Source of the DNA: an uncultured Acidimicrobiaceae bacterium
GTDB taxonomy: Bacteria > Actinomycetota > Acidimicrobiia > Spongiisociales > UBA5794
Assembly (NCBI GenBank): GCA_947258375.1
Contig: CAMYIJ010000025.1
Span: 1-36,639 of the forward strand
Direction: 5' to 3'
Length of the DNA: 36,639 nt
Position numbers and translations under genes: made by a program. This document shows, in pieces, positions 25,201 through 34,374 of this stretch (its first letter is position 1; each line of letters opens with the position of its first letter). The notes under the pieces are model-generated. The model saw only the letters and a list, made by a program, of their open reading frames with translations, had not been told where the DNA came from and searched no databases.

Positions 25201-25941
25201 GACCAACACCCCAATCGAGATGTTGTCGCCGGCACCCCCGACGAACGCCCTCTGAACCGCGGAGGTGACGAACTCGAGCGGCGACCCGGCATCTTTGCCG
25301 AGGTCGTCCAGCTTGCGCAACCACTTTGCGCCGAGAAAATCGGACAGGCCGTCGCTCAGTAGCACGAGCTGGTCGCCCGCGCCCAGGTTGAGACTCAGGG
25401 ATTCCAGTTCGTCGAGCGTTGTCCCGGCGTCGAGAAAGGGGCTGAAGCCTCCCACGAGGGACCTGGCTCTGCGGTCCGAGCGCAGGATGGCCCGGGTATC
25501 GCCCAAGCAGGCCACCGCAGCTCGTTCCTTGCCGGCCAGCCCGATGACAAGCGCGGTCCGGCTCGAACGCCGCGGCTCCTCGAGCTCGGCTAGAGCCGCT
25601 GCGATGGCATGGCGAGCCAGGGTGAACCCGTGACGTGCGGCCGCTTCGAGGTCACTCTTCGCCATTTCGAGCAGGGTCGGGGCCGCGGCGTGCAGCGCTT
25701 CGAGTGAGGCCCGGGCTGCATCGAATCCGGAATGGCCGTCGGCGACCGCGAGCAGACGCGTCGCGCCGTCGGTGGCCGCCAGCACCGCATCCTCGTTGTC
25801 GTCGAGATAGGCATAGCCTTTCGGGAACTTCCCGCGCGACAGGGCGATGGCGATATCCGGGCCGAGCTGCGCAGTAGCGATCTCACCCAGCTCCGTGTGA
25901 TCACTCCCCAGCAGGAGGACGGTCTCTGGCGGTTCGGTCAT
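25195..25941 (-). CDS. PP2C-family protein Ser/Thr phosphatase
   Basis: The 248-residue protein has the PP2C motifs NEDAVLAATDG (49-59), VADGHSG (66-72), CLGDTRAIL near 149, LLSDGLSDFL near 200 and GDNISIGVL at the C-terminus, so both metal-binding Asp positions are present. It has no membrane helix or signal peptide. PP2C enzymes dephosphorylate Ser/Thr in bacterial signalling, typically opposite a PknB-type kinase, but no such kinase is in the window. The nearby tyrosine kinase is a different chemistry, so a link is not demonstrated. A GGGGGAAAT stretch before the ATG can serve as ribosome site. Confidence 0.85.
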   Translation of the reverse strand: MTEPPETVLLLGSDHTELGEIATAQLGPDIAIALSRGKFPKGYAYLDDNEDAVLAATDGATRLLAVADGHSGFDAARASLEALHAAAPTLLEMAKSDLEAAARHGFTLARHAIAAALAELEEPRRSSRTALVIGLAGKERAAVACLGDTRAILRSDRRARSLVGGFSPFLDAGTTLDELESLSLNLGAGDQLVLLSDGLSDFLGAKWLRKLDDLGKDAGSPLEFVTSAVQRAFVGGAGDNISIGVLVS

Positions 25942-25954
25942 GCGGATTTCCCCC

Positions 25955-26004
25955 GTTCGTTGTGCTTAATCAGCACCCATAGAGCCGTTCTAGGCACAAC
26001 GAAC
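25955..26004. promoter_or_regulatory. Perfect 11-bp inverted repeat between hydrolase and PP2C genes
   Basis: GTTCGTTGTGC (25955-25965) and GCACAACGAAC (25994-26004) are exact inverted copies 28 bp apart, filling most of the 71-bp gap. It may be a two-site operator for the PP2C promoter or a long-loop hairpin ending the upstream transcript. The long loop argues for the operator reading. Confidence 0.5.
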
Positions 26005-26012
26005 ACAATCGG

Positions 26013-26807
26013 TCACGCGAGAAACCGGATCAGGGCGTCGAGTACGTCATCGGGGCGTTCGATCATCATTGAGTGGCCGGCGCCCTTGATCTCGACGATC
26101 GACGCGTTGTTGCCGAGGGCGTCGATCAGCTGGCGGGTGCCCTTGGGGTGCACCATGCGGTCTTCGGCGCCCATGATGATGAGCGCCGGGCACTGCACGG
26201 CGGCCGCCCGGTCCAAGGCTGTCTCGTAGATGTGGCAGGCCCGCAGGTCGTTGGCTAGCACGCCCTCGGCGGCGTTCATCGACGTTCGCAGCAGGTGCCC
26301 GTGCATCCACAGGCCGGGCGTCGGATGGCCCCCGAGGCCCGACTGACCGGACAGGGACCAGCCCATGATCATGTGGTGGGCCTGCGGGTCGTCCTTATCG
26401 GCCGAGCTCTGGAGATCCTCATGCACCCGCATCGCCGCCGTGGTACCGCTCAGGGCGATCCTGGACACGATCTCCGGACGCGTGGCCGCCAACTCGAGCG
26501 CGATGAGCGACCCCATGGAGTGTCCAACCAGAGCGGCCTTGTCGAAGCCGGCCGCTTCGATGAGGTCGGCAACCCAGGCAGCCATCTCCTCGATAGTGGG
26601 CATCAACTCGCCACCGCTGCCTCCGTGCCCCGGCAGGTCCGGTGACAGCACAGACCACCCGTGGTGCGAGAAGTAGCGCTGTTGCAGCGCCCACAGCGTG
26701 CGGTCCTGCGACGCCCCGTGGAGGAAGACAACGAGCGGCTGCGCGGTGTCGAGAGGGCGGCCGCCGGTGGTTGAGCGGATCGTGTGGCCGCGGACCTGGA
26801 GCTTCAT
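26013..26807 (-). CDS. Alpha/beta-fold hydrolase
   Basis: The 264-residue protein has the oxyanion segment FLHGASQDR (28-36), the nucleophile elbow GHSMGS (Ser97), an acid region GAEDRMVHP near 213 and a catalytic His in GAGHSMMIERPD near 245. It is the size of simple esterase or lactonase-like hydrolases, well short of MetX homoserine acetyltransferases (about 370 residues). It begins only 3 bp after the stop of the MetY gene, so they form an operon. Whether it serves methionine metabolism or hydrolyses an unrelated ester cannot be told. Confidence 0.85.
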   Translation of the reverse strand: MKLQVRGHTIRSTTGGRPLDTAQPLVVFLHGASQDRTLWALQQRYFSHHGWSVLSPDLPGHGGSGGELMPTIEEMAAWVADLIEAAGFDKAALVGHSMGSLIALELAATRPEIVSRIALSGTTAAMRVHEDLQSSADKDDPQAHHMIMGWSLSGQSGLGGHPTPGLWMHGHLLRTSMNAAEGVLANDLRACHIYETALDRAAAVQCPALIIMGAEDRMVHPKGTRQLIDALGNNASIVEIKGAGHSMMIERPDDVLDALIRFLA

Positions 26808-26810
26808 CGC

Positions 26811-28091
26811 CTACGCCTTCTGTGAGGCGCGCAGCGCCTGGCGAAGATCGGCCAGGAGGTCGTCAGCAGATTCGAGCCCAACCGACAGCCGGACGAGGTC
26901 CTCACTAACGCCGGCCGCCTCCAACTGGGCCGCGTTCATCGTGGCGTGGGTGGTCGATGCCGGGTGAATCACGAGCGATTTGGCGTCGCCGACGTTGGCG
27001 AGGTGGGAGAAGACCCGCAGGCTCTCGATGAACTTCCGCCCTGCTTCCCGGCCGCCCTTGATACCGAAGCTGAAGATCGAACCGCAGCCTTTGGGGAACA
27101 TCTTCTTGGCGAGTTCGTGGTCCGGGTGGTTCTCGAGCTCCGGGTAGCTGAGCCAAGCCACGGCATCGGACGAGTCGAGGAACTCAACGACGCGCCGTGC
27201 ATTGGCCACGTGGCGCTCCATCCGCAGCGGAAGGGTTTCGAGGCCCTGGATCAGGTAGAAGGCATTCTGCGGGCTCATGGCGGCCCCAAAATCGCGCAAG
27301 CCTTCGACCCGGGCTCTCGTCAGGAAGGCCTGGGTGCCGAACTCCTCGGCGAAGGTGAGTCCGTGGTAGCTGGGATATGGCTCGAGCATCGTGGGGTGTT
27401 TGCCCGATGCCTCCCAGTCGAAGCGCCCCGAGTCCACGACAATGCCACCGAGGGCCACGCCGTGGCCGCCGATGAACTTCGTTGCCGAGTGGAAGAGCAG
27501 ATCGGCCCCCCACTCGAACGGGCGGAACAGGTAGGGCGAAGCGAAAGTGTTGTCGATCAGCAGCGGCACACCGGCCTCATGGGCGATCTCGGCAACCTTG
27601 GGGATGTCCATGATCTCGAGCCCGGGGTTGCCCAACGTTTCGCCGTGAACGAGCTTGGTGTTCGGCCGGATTGCGGCGCGGATCTCGTCCGTGTCACGTG
27701 GCGACACCAGCGTCGATTCGATGCCAAATCGAGGGAGCGTTTGGGTCAGCAGGTTGTTGGTGCCGCCGTAGACGTTCTTCGACATGACGATGTGGTCACC
27801 GGCGCTCGCCAGCGTGGCGATCACGAGCCACAGCGCCGCCTGGCCCGACGCGGCGGCCACCGCCCCGACGCCCCCTTCCAGCGCCGCCACCCGCTCCTCC
27901 AGAACGGCAACCGTCGGGTTGGAGAGCCGCGAGTAGATGTGACCCTGCCGCTCCAGGTTGAACAGGCCGGCAGCCTGGTCGACGTCGCGGAACAAGTACG
28001 AGGTCGTCTGGTAGATCGGCACTGCCCGGGCGCCGAAGTCGCTATCGGGTGCCTGGCCGCCGTGCAGGCTCAGTGTCTCGAAGTCGTACAT
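26811..28091 (-). CDS. metY: O-acetylhomoserine sulfhydrylase/aminocarboxypropyltransferase (MetY type)
   Basis: The 426-residue protein is a Cys/Met-metabolism PLP enzyme: HIYSRLSNPTVAVLEERVAA (51-70), VYGGTNNLL (107-115), DNTFASPYLFRPFEWGADLL (180-199) and HSATKFIGGHG with the PLP Lys at about 205. The long central insertion and total length fit MetY, not the shorter MetB/MetC types. It makes homocysteine from O-acetylhomoserine and sulfide. The ATG at 28091 is chosen because the conserved sequence begins MYDFETLSLHGG; frames open further upstream have no similarity. No SAM riboswitch is visible in the 97-bp spacer to the divergent ABC gene. Confidence 0.9.
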   Translation of the reverse strand: MYDFETLSLHGGQAPDSDFGARAVPIYQTTSYLFRDVDQAAGLFNLERQGHIYSRLSNPTVAVLEERVAALEGGVGAVAAASGQAALWLVIATLASAGDHIVMSKNVYGGTNNLLTQTLPRFGIESTLVSPRDTDEIRAAIRPNTKLVHGETLGNPGLEIMDIPKVAEIAHEAGVPLLIDNTFASPYLFRPFEWGADLLFHSATKFIGGHGVALGGIVVDSGRFDWEASGKHPTMLEPYPSYHGLTFAEEFGTQAFLTRARVEGLRDFGAAMSPQNAFYLIQGLETLPLRMERHVANARRVVEFLDSSDAVAWLSYPELENHPDHELAKKMFPKGCGSIFSFGIKGGREAGRKFIESLRVFSHLANVGDAKSLVIHPASTTHATMNAAQLEAAGVSEDLVRLSVGLESADDLLADLRQALRASQKA

Positions 28092-28188
28092 CGGCCCGAG
28101 GTTACCCGCGACTCCCGCTCCTGGATCATTGACGTCGGAAGGCGGGTAGGTTTGGAGGGTCAGGTGCAGCGCGTGAGAGGGAAACCGA

Positions 28189-28944
28189 TTGACCATGACC
28201 TCATCAAGTACTTCCGCCAGCCAAGCCGCCGCCCGGATGGAGCGGGGCGCCAAGCTCTACGGCACCGGAGACACAACGGTCCGGGCCCTCGACGGGATCG
28301 ACGTCGCCTTCGAGCGCGGCCAATTCACGGCCATCATGGGTCCCTCAGGCAGTGGTAAGTCGACACTGCTGCATTGCATTGCCGGTCTTGACTCGCTCAC
28401 GAGCGGTCAGGTGTTCGTCGGCGACACCGAGCTGAACACCCTCTCCGACAAGGATCTCACGCTGCTGCGCCGCGAGAAGGTGGGCTTTGTCTTCCAGGCG
28501 TTCAACCTGATACCGACCCTCACCGCCCGCGAGAACATCCTGCTGCCGCTGCTGATCGCCGGCGACGACCACGACTCGGCCTGGTTCGACCAGGTCGTCG
28601 GCATCCTCGGCCTCAGTGATCGACTGAGCCACCGCCCGTCCGAGCTGTCGGGTGGGCAGCAGCAACGCGTCGCGGCTGCGCGGGCTCTCGTAGCTCGGCC
28701 GGAGATCATCTTCGCCGACGAGCCGAGCGGGAACCTCGACTCGAAGGCATCCGCCGAGCTGTTGTCGTTCCTCGCCCGCGCCGTCAAGGAATTTGGGCAG
28801 ACGATTGTCATGGTCACGCACGATCCCGGCGCCGCCTCCTATTCCGACCATGTCGTCTTTCTCGAGGATGGCAAGATCGCCGGAGAGCTGAACGCGCCGA
28901 CCGCCGAGTCCGTCATCGATCGTATGAAGCAGTTCGGGGGGTGA
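28189..28944 (+). CDS. ABC transporter ATP-binding protein (LolD/MacB type)
   Basis: The 251-residue ATPase has Walker [10 protein letters not shown] (51-59), a Q-loop VFQAFNL (102-108), the ABC signature [10 protein letters not shown] (154-163), Walker B IIFADEP (174-180) and H-loop VTHD near 206. The pattern belongs to the LolD/MacB/FtsE group that powers FtsX-like permeases, here encoded 4 bp downstream. The start is the TTG at 28189 with AGAGGG 7 bases upstream; ATG 28195 is a possible alternative, shifting the protein by two residues. It should use ATP to drive export or membrane remodelling on the outer face. Confidence 0.9.
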   Translation: MTMTSSSTSASQAAARMERGAKLYGTGDTTVRALDGIDVAFERGQFTAIMGPSGSGKSTLLHCIAGLDSLTSGQVFVGDTELNTLSDKDLTLLRREKVGFVFQAFNLIPTLTARENILLPLLIAGDDHDSAWFDQVVGILGLSDRLSHRPSELSGGQQQRVAAARALVARPEIIFADEPSGNLDSKASAELLSFLARAVKEFGQTIVMVTHDPGAASYSDHVVFLEDGKIAGELNAPTAESVIDRMKQFGG

Positions 28945-28948
28945 CAGC

Positions 28949-31504
28949 GTGATTCGCACCGCTCTCAAAACCATCTTCGCCCACAAACTGCGGCTCGCGC
29001 TCACGGCGATGTCCGTGGTGCTGGGCGTCGGCTTCATCGCAGGAACGTTCATCTTCACCGACACCATCGACAACACCTTCAGCGATCTCTTCGAAGACGT
29101 GTTTCAGGGGCAGGACGTGATCGTCCAGGGGGAGGCCGAATTCGACGTCGGGTTCAGCGGCCCGCCTCCCATCGCCGACACCGTGCTCGACACGGTTCTC
29201 GCCGTACCGGGGGTGGAGGCTGCCGAGGGAAGTGTCGGCGGGTTTGCCGTCATCTCCGACAAGAACGGTGAAGCCATAGTGCCCACCGGGCCGCCGACGC
29301 TGGGCGGCTCGTGGACGACCGACGAGCGCCTTACCGGCAACATCACGCTCCGCGACGGCCGGGCGCCCATGGGCTCCGACGAGGTCACCGTCGACGCGGC
29401 AACCGCCGGGGACAACGATCTCGCAGTCGGCGATGTCGTGCAGATCCAGACCCCAATGGGTGTGAACGACTACGAAATCGTCGGCGTCGTCGGATTCGGC
29501 GAATCCGACAACTTGGCCGGGGCTACGTTCGCCGGGTTCGACCTGGCGACCGCCCAGGAGCTGTTTGACATGCAGGGTCAGTACAGCTCGATCGTTGTGC
29601 TCGCCGAGGACGGAGTGAGCCCCGAGCTGCTCAGCACGGCCATTGCGACGGCCTTGCCGGAGGGAATCGAGGCGGTCACGGCCGCCGACGAGGCTGAGGA
29701 CCAATCCGAGGCCCTTCAGGAGAGCCTCGGCTTTCTGCGTACCGCACTGCTCGTGTTCGCTCTGGTCGCCGTCTTCGTCGCGACGTTCATCATTCAGAAC
29801 ACCTTCCGGATCATCGTGCGGCAGCGCCAGCGGGAGCTGGCTCTCATGCGCGCTGTCGGCGCAACACCCTCGCAGGTGGTCTGGATGGTCGTGGTCGAAG
29901 CGCTGCTGATCGGGGTGATCGCCTCGGCTATCGGGATCCTGTTCGGGTTCCTCGTCGCGGGCGGCCTGACCAGTGCGATGAGCGCGGCCGGCTTCGACTT
30001 GCCTTCCTCCACGGCACCATTGGCTGTCAGAACGATTGTCATCGGCCTCACCGTGGGAATCATTGTCACGGTGTTGTCCGCGCTGCTGCCGGCGCTTCGT
30101 GCATCGAAGATTCCGCCGGTCGCCGCCCTTCAGGACACCGAGGTGACGTTGCGGATGTCCGACCGCAAGCGCACGCTGGGCGGCGCGGTGGGCCTGGTCG
30201 CCGGCGCGGCGCTCATCGGTTCCGGTCTCGCCGGAAACGAGCTCGGGCCCATCAACGAACTCTTGTCCGTCGGCATCGGAGCGCTGTTCATTTTCCTCAG
30301 CGTGAGCCTGCTGAGTTCGTTGATAGTCAAGCCGGTGGCCCGGTTCCTTGGCTGGCCGCTTCCCAAGATCGACAACCTCACCGGAACGCTGGCAACGGAG
30401 AACACGATCCGCAAGCCGCGGAGGACGGCGACGACAGCCTCTGCCTTGATGATCGGCCTGGCCCTTGTGGCCTTCTTCTTCATCTTGGGCGACTCGATCA
30501 AGGCATCGGCCGGATCTGCCATCGAGGAAGGGCTGCGAGCCGACTACGTCGTGAGCGTCGATGGGTTCAGTGGTGGCTTCAGCCCTGCGCTTGGTGAAGA
30601 CCTGGCAGGCCGACCCGAGATCTCGGCCGTGACGTCGCTGCGCTTCGGCTTCTGGGACCGCGACGGTAACGACGAGTTCCTGATGGCGGTCGACACGACA
30701 ACCATCGACGAGACCATCTTCCTCGACGTGCAGCAGGGCAGCATTGCCGCGCTCGGTGACGGCGGCGTCTTCGTCTTCGACGAGATCGCCAAAGATGAGG
30801 GGTGGGTGCTCGGCGACACTGTCGCGATGGGCCTGGCCACCACCGGCTTGCAGCAGGTCGAGATCGTGGGCACGTACGCCGAGTCGAACGTTGTTCAGGC
30901 GAACTTCCTGGTGGGCCAGGACTTCTACGCCGAGAACTTCAGCGGCTTCGGTACCGACGTCGACTTCGTCCTCGCCGTCAAGGCCGCCGACGGGGTCGCG
31001 TCCGACACGGCCCGAGAAGTCGTCGAGGGGGCAGCCGCCGGATATGGGAACGTCACGGTTCGTGACCAGGTCGAGTACCGGCAATCACAGGAGGACCAGG
31101 TGAACACGATCCTGGTGATGTTCAACGCTCTGCTGGCCCTTGCCGTGATCATTGCCATCTTCGGGATCACCAACACCCTGGCGCTCTCTGTGTTCGAGAG
31201 GACTCGTGAGATCGGCCTGTTGCGCGCCGTCGGAATGAGCCGCCGTCAGGTGAGGCGCATGGTGCGCTGGGAGGCGATCATCGTTGCCATCATCGGCTCG
31301 ATCCTCGGCATCGTCGTCGGCCTGTTCTTCGGTGTGGCGGTGACAGCCGCGTTGGCGAGCCAGGGCATCGACGTCCTGTCTATTCCGGCAATTCAGATTG
31401 TCGGTCTGGTGTTGTTCGGTGCGGTCGCGGGACTGGTTGCGGCAATCCTTCCGGCCCGCAAGGCCTCTCGCCTCAACATTCTGGAGGCCATCGCCTACGA
31501 GTAG
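28949..31504 (+). CDS. ABC transporter permease, FtsX-like, double repeat
   Basis: The 851-residue protein starts with a helix after IFAHKLRLALTAMSVVLGVG, then an extracytoplasmic MacB-like domain (about 45-240) and FtsX helices (about 265-400). A second copy follows: helices near 420-460, one near 515, an external domain, and C-terminal FtsX helices (about 715-845) with ERTREIGLLRAVGMSRRQVR. The twin arrangement is common for actinobacterial exporters working with a LolD-like ATPase. Substrate is unknown. It begins at GTG 28949 and its stop overlaps the convergent cyclase-family gene by 10 bp. Confidence 0.9.
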   Translation: MIRTALKTIFAHKLRLALTAMSVVLGVGFIAGTFIFTDTIDNTFSDLFEDVFQGQDVIVQGEAEFDVGFSGPPPIADTVLDTVLAVPGVEAAEGSVGGFAVISDKNGEAIVPTGPPTLGGSWTTDERLTGNITLRDGRAPMGSDEVTVDAATAGDNDLAVGDVVQIQTPMGVNDYEIVGVVGFGESDNLAGATFAGFDLATAQELFDMQGQYSSIVVLAEDGVSPELLSTAIATALPEGIEAVTAADEAEDQSEALQESLGFLRTALLVFALVAVFVATFIIQNTFRIIVRQRQRELALMRAVGATPSQVVWMVVVEALLIGVIASAIGILFGFLVAGGLTSAMSAAGFDLPSSTAPLAVRTIVIGLTVGIIVTVLSALLPALRASKIPPVAALQDTEVTLRMSDRKRTLGGAVGLVAGAALIGSGLAGNELGPINELLSVGIGALFIFLSVSLLSSLIVKPVARFLGWPLPKIDNLTGTLATENTIRKPRRTATTASALMIGLALVAFFFILGDSIKASAGSAIEEGLRADYVVSVDGFSGGFSPALGEDLAGRPEISAVTSLRFGFWDRDGNDEFLMAVDTTTIDETIFLDVQQGSIAALGDGGVFVFDEIAKDEGWVLGDTVAMGLATTGLQQVEIVGTYAESNVVQANFLVGQDFYAENFSGFGTDVDFVLAVKAADGVASDTAREVVEGAAAGYGNVTVRDQVEYRQSQEDQVNTILVMFNALLALAVIIAIFGITNTLALSVFERTREIGLLRAVGMSRRQVRRMVRWEAIIVAIIGSILGIVVGLFFGVAVTAALASQGIDVLSIPAIQIVGLVLFGAVAGLVAAILPARKASRLNILEAIAYE

Positions 31505-32154
31505 ACAACGCAGAAGGCCCGTACCGGGAACGAGCCCATGCCGCGGACTTTGGGAGGCACGGCGTAGAGGACCGCACCGGTGTCCGGCACTGCGGAGAGG
31601 TTCGTCAGGTGCTCGAGGATGGGAATCCCGGCCTCGAGGAAAGCGGTGTGGATCGGCCGCGTGCCGTCGGCCGTTCCGTCGACGTTCAGCGAGTCGATCC
31701 CGATCAGCGCAACGTTGCTCTCCACGAGTGCGTCTGCGGTCTCCGCAGCCAGGTGGGGGTGGCCGTCGCCGTATGCAGGTGTGGCCCAGTGGCGATCCCA
31801 ACCGGTGGCGAAGAGCACCGCCTTGTCAGTCACGTCGATGCCGCCGAGAACGGCAGGTTCGATGGCGCCGGTCGCCCCCGGAACTCTCACCACGACCACC
31901 TCGAGCCCGGCGACAGCCGCGAGATCCAGGTCGGCGAGGTCGGCGCCGCCGCGGATGCGGTGGGCCGGTGTGTCGATGTAGGTGCCGGTGTTGGCAATCA
32001 TCTCGATGCGGTCGATCTGGAACTCATGGCCGGCGGCATAGTGATCGCGGCTGGCGTCGAAGGTCATGTGGGGCTCGATGACCGGCGCGGCCAGGCCGGG
32101 GTAGGTGACCAGGCCGTCGTGGATCTCGTGACTCAAGTCTATGAAGCGGGCCAT
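31495..32154 (-). CDS. Cyclase/kynurenine-formamidase-like metal hydrolase
   Basis: The 219-residue protein matches the cyclase family: DLSHEIHDGLVTYPG (6-20), a metal-site region NTGTYIDTPAHR (55-66), LFATGWDRHW near 114 and IGIDSLNVDG near 151. In well-studied members the site reads HxGTHxDxPxH; here the first His is Asn and the second Tyr, so the metal ligands are partly replaced, as in a divergent subgroup. Hydrolytic opening of a small cyclic or formamide substrate is possible but not assured. It lies convergent to the permease gene, overlapping it by 10 bp. Confidence 0.8.
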   Translation of the reverse strand: MARFIDLSHEIHDGLVTYPGLAAPVIEPHMTFDASRDHYAAGHEFQIDRIEMIANTGTYIDTPAHRIRGGADLADLDLAAVAGLEVVVVRVPGATGAIEPAVLGGIDVTDKAVLFATGWDRHWATPAYGDGHPHLAAETADALVESNVALIGIDSLNVDGTADGTRPIHTAFLEAGIPILEHLTNLSAVPDTGAVLYAVPPKVRGMGSFPVRAFCVVYS

Positions 32155-32222
32155 AATGTCGAGTGCCGCCTCCCGTTGCTGTCGCTACGCACGACGGGAG
32201 ACTATCGCCGAATGGGAGGTCA

Positions 32223-32687
32223 ATGATGCGCAGCAGCGCCAAGACGGTCGACGACTACCTCGCCGAACTGCCCGGGGATCGGCTCGACGCCATCACCCAA
32301 TTACGCGAGACGATTCTCGAGAATCTGCCGCCGGGCTACGAAGAGGCGATGAACTGGGGCATGATCACCTACCAGGTGCCGCTCGACACGTATCCCGACA
32401 CCTACAACGGCCAGCCCCTCATGTACGCCGCGCTGGCATCGCAGAAGAACCACTTCGCGGTCTACCTGAGCGGCATCTATCAGGACGACGGCAAACGGGA
32501 CGCGTTCATGGAAGCGTACAAGGACACAGGAAAGCGTCTCGACGTCGGCCAGTCCTGCGTCCGCTTCCGCAAGCTCGACGATGTTCCCTTCGAAGTCATC
32601 GCCGACGCCATCGCCGGAATCCCGGTCGACGAGTTCGTCGAGGTCGCCAAGAAAGTACGCGGCCCGGGTTCCTCCAAACGCAACTAG
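32223..32687 (+). CDS. DUF1801 domain protein (YdhG-like)
   Basis: The 154-residue protein has the DUF1801 pattern: AKTVDDYLAELPGDRLDAIT (5-24), LPPGYEEAMNWGMITYQVPL near 33-52, and GQSCVRFRKLDDVPFEVI near 104-121. The family is widespread and small; some members were suggested to handle iron, but function is unsettled. GGGAGG at 32214-32219 precedes ATGs at 32223 and 32226, either of which may be used. It is divergent from the cyclase gene and ends before a hairpin at 32741. Confidence 0.75.
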   Translation: MMRSSAKTVDDYLAELPGDRLDAITQLRETILENLPPGYEEAMNWGMITYQVPLDTYPDTYNGQPLMYAALASQKNHFAVYLSGIYQDDGKRDAFMEAYKDTGKRLDVGQSCVRFRKLDDVPFEVIADAIAGIPVDEFVEVAKKVRGPGSSKRN

Positions 32688-32740
32688 GACTACGTCTCTC
32701 CCCCCGTTTGACGACCACGCTCTCTCGAGTGTTGGCGCAA

Positions 32741-32759
32741 GGAACGCCGGAGGCGTTCC
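32741..32759. terminator. Perfect 8-bp hairpin, terminator-like
   Basis: GGAACGCC-GGA-GGCGTTCC has fully paired arms and a 3-base loop, about 54 bp after the DUF1801 stop and 32 bp before the next start. No T-run follows, so it could also be an RNA processing or protein-binding site. Confidence 0.45.
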
Positions 32760-32790
32760 CGTACTTCTGTGGCTCTCGTAGGCTGACGGA

Positions 32791-34317
32791 ATGTCGATTC
32801 GCGCTGCCTTCGTTCTGCTTGCTTTGGCGCTCTGGGGATCGGCATGTTCCGACGCCCGGGAGGCGGCAGAGACGACGACGACGGCCCCGGAGGCTGCGGT
32901 GTCGACCACCAGCGCATTCTTCACAGATCCCGAGCCCGAAACAGATCCCGAGCCCGAGTCCACAACCACGCTCGGCGCCCTTCGGGTCAATGATGGCCGG
33001 CTGCGCAATCAGGCCGGTTACGTGTTCCCGGAGGCTCCGGCACTGACCAACACCGGTGAGCTCGTAGGGAGTCTCGCAGCCGACCTCGATGCTCTGTGGC
33101 TGAGTCTCACTACCGATGTCGTTGATGCCGGCGCCATCGGGATCATCGGGGCGAGCGGTGATCCGCGGCTGGCGTGGCTGATGGCCGACCTGCTCCGCTT
33201 CTTCCAGGGTGGTGCGGTGCACGACGCCCTCGTTGATTCATTCAGCGAGCTGACAGGTGTCGACCTCGCGGACGATCCGATTGCGCTACTCAGCCCGTGG
33301 CAGTCCGTCACCGATCATCTGATCGCCTGGGATCTGGCGACCCATCCGGAGTACCGGGACTACAAGGGTCGGCTCTTCACGCTGGTGGAACCGGGCTGGC
33401 AGCCGTTCTTTGATGACGCGGGGGCGACCATCGACTGGCGGCTCACATCGTGGGGTGGCGTTCGGATAGACAATCGTCCACTCGGGGACACGCTCCCGTG
33501 TGAGCGAGGATGTATCCCGGCGCTCGACGATCCCGTTGTCACTTCGGCGGAGGAAGGCTCGTGGTATCCCGACGAGCGGATCGTGTTCGGCGTCGTCATC
33601 AACGGCGAAGCCCGAGCCTATCCGAAGCACCAGATGGAAGTTCACGAGATGGTGAACGACACGCTCGGAGGCCGTCGCCTCGGCATTCCCTACTGCACGC
33701 TGTGCGGCTCAGCCCAGGCATACCTCACGGACGCGGTGCCGGACGGCATCGAGGTTCCGGTGCTGCGGACTTCCGGCCTGCTGACTCGCTCGAACAAGGT
33801 GATGTTCGACCTCAACACGTTCAGCATCTTCGACACGTTCACCGGCGAAGCCCTGAGCGGACCGCTGCGTGAGGCAGGAGTCACGCTCGAGCAGACCACT
33901 GTGATCACAAGCACCTGGGGAGACTGGCGGGCGGCCCATCCTGATACGACGATCCTCGCTGAGGACGGTGGACTCGGACGGTCGTACCGGTTTGATCCAT
34001 TGCGTGGACGTGACGACAACGGGCCTATCTTTCCGGTCGGGCCGGTTGATTCGCGGCTCCCCATCCAGGCGCAGGTTGTCGGGGTTGTCAGCCCCGACGG
34101 GACGCCGGTTGCCTTCTCTGCTGATGAGCTGCGTGGGCCGCTGGAACTCGAGGGCTCCGTCGAGTTCAGCGGCCTGGTAATCACGGCCGACGGTGGAGGG
34201 TTTGTCGCGAGCCTCGAGGACGGAACTCCGATCGCCACCCATCAGGCGTTCTGGTTCGCCTGGGCTCAGTTCCATCCCGATACTCTGCTGTGGCGGCCGG
34301 GACAAGCCGGCAGCTGA
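32791..34317 (+). CDS. DUF3179 secreted protein, probable lipoprotein
   Basis: The 508-residue protein has an N-terminal hydrophobic signal ending in GSACS (Cys19), an imperfect lipobox, then a Thr/Glu/Pro-rich linker (DPEPETDPEPES, about 46-57). The DUF3179 core shows FGVVINGEARAYPKHQMEVH (about 269-288), MVNDTLGG and PYCTLCGSAQAY (300-311) with the conserved Cys pair C302/C305, then FDTFTGEALSG and TWGDWRAAHPDTTIL. The paired cysteines suggest a redox or metal role outside the cell; no reaction is established. It is the first gene after a hairpin and lies 57 bp before the sigma-like fusion gene on the same strand. Confidence 0.85.
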   Translation: MSIRAAFVLLALALWGSACSDAREAAETTTTAPEAAVSTTSAFFTDPEPETDPEPESTTTLGALRVNDGRLRNQAGYVFPEAPALTNTGELVGSLAADLDALWLSLTTDVVDAGAIGIIGASGDPRLAWLMADLLRFFQGGAVHDALVDSFSELTGVDLADDPIALLSPWQSVTDHLIAWDLATHPEYRDYKGRLFTLVEPGWQPFFDDAGATIDWRLTSWGGVRIDNRPLGDTLPCERGCIPALDDPVVTSAEEGSWYPDERIVFGVVINGEARAYPKHQMEVHEMVNDTLGGRRLGIPYCTLCGSAQAYLTDAVPDGIEVPVLRTSGLLTRSNKVMFDLNTFSIFDTFTGEALSGPLREAGVTLEQTTVITSTWGDWRAAHPDTTILAEDGGLGRSYRFDPLRGRDDNGPIFPVGPVDSRLPIQAQVVGVVSPDGTPVAFSADELRGPLELEGSVEFSGLVITADGGGFVASLEDGTPIATHQAFWFAWAQFHPDTLLWRPGQAGS

Positions 34318-34374
34318 CCCGCGGAGGGCCCCCGCCGGGCGCAACGGGCCGCCGAGTCAAGTAGAAACAGACTG

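Noticed and set aside
25195..25941. PP2C enzyme as the phosphatase opposing the Wzz tyrosine kinase
   Set aside because: PP2C enzymes act on Ser/Thr; capsule tyrosine kinases are normally opposed by PHP-type or low-molecular-weight tyrosine phosphatases, none of which is visible here.
26013..28091. Alpha/beta hydrolase as MetX partner of MetY
   Set aside because: At 264 residues it is about 100 shorter than MetX and lacks its lid region, so only the operon link is claimed.
28092..28188. Possible SAM riboswitch ahead of metY
   Set aside because: The 97-bp spacer is too short and lacks the conserved core elements of known SAM-responsive RNAs.
26946..28358. Plus-strand open frame of about 470 codons opposite metY
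   Set aside because: Antisense to a fully conserved PLP enzyme; no family features.
28913..31084. Long minus-strand open frame (about 720 codons) opposite the FtsX permease
   Set aside because: Its translation is rich in Arg, His, Gly and Asp with no domain or membrane pattern, as expected for the antisense of a high-GC gene, while the plus strand encodes a clear permease.
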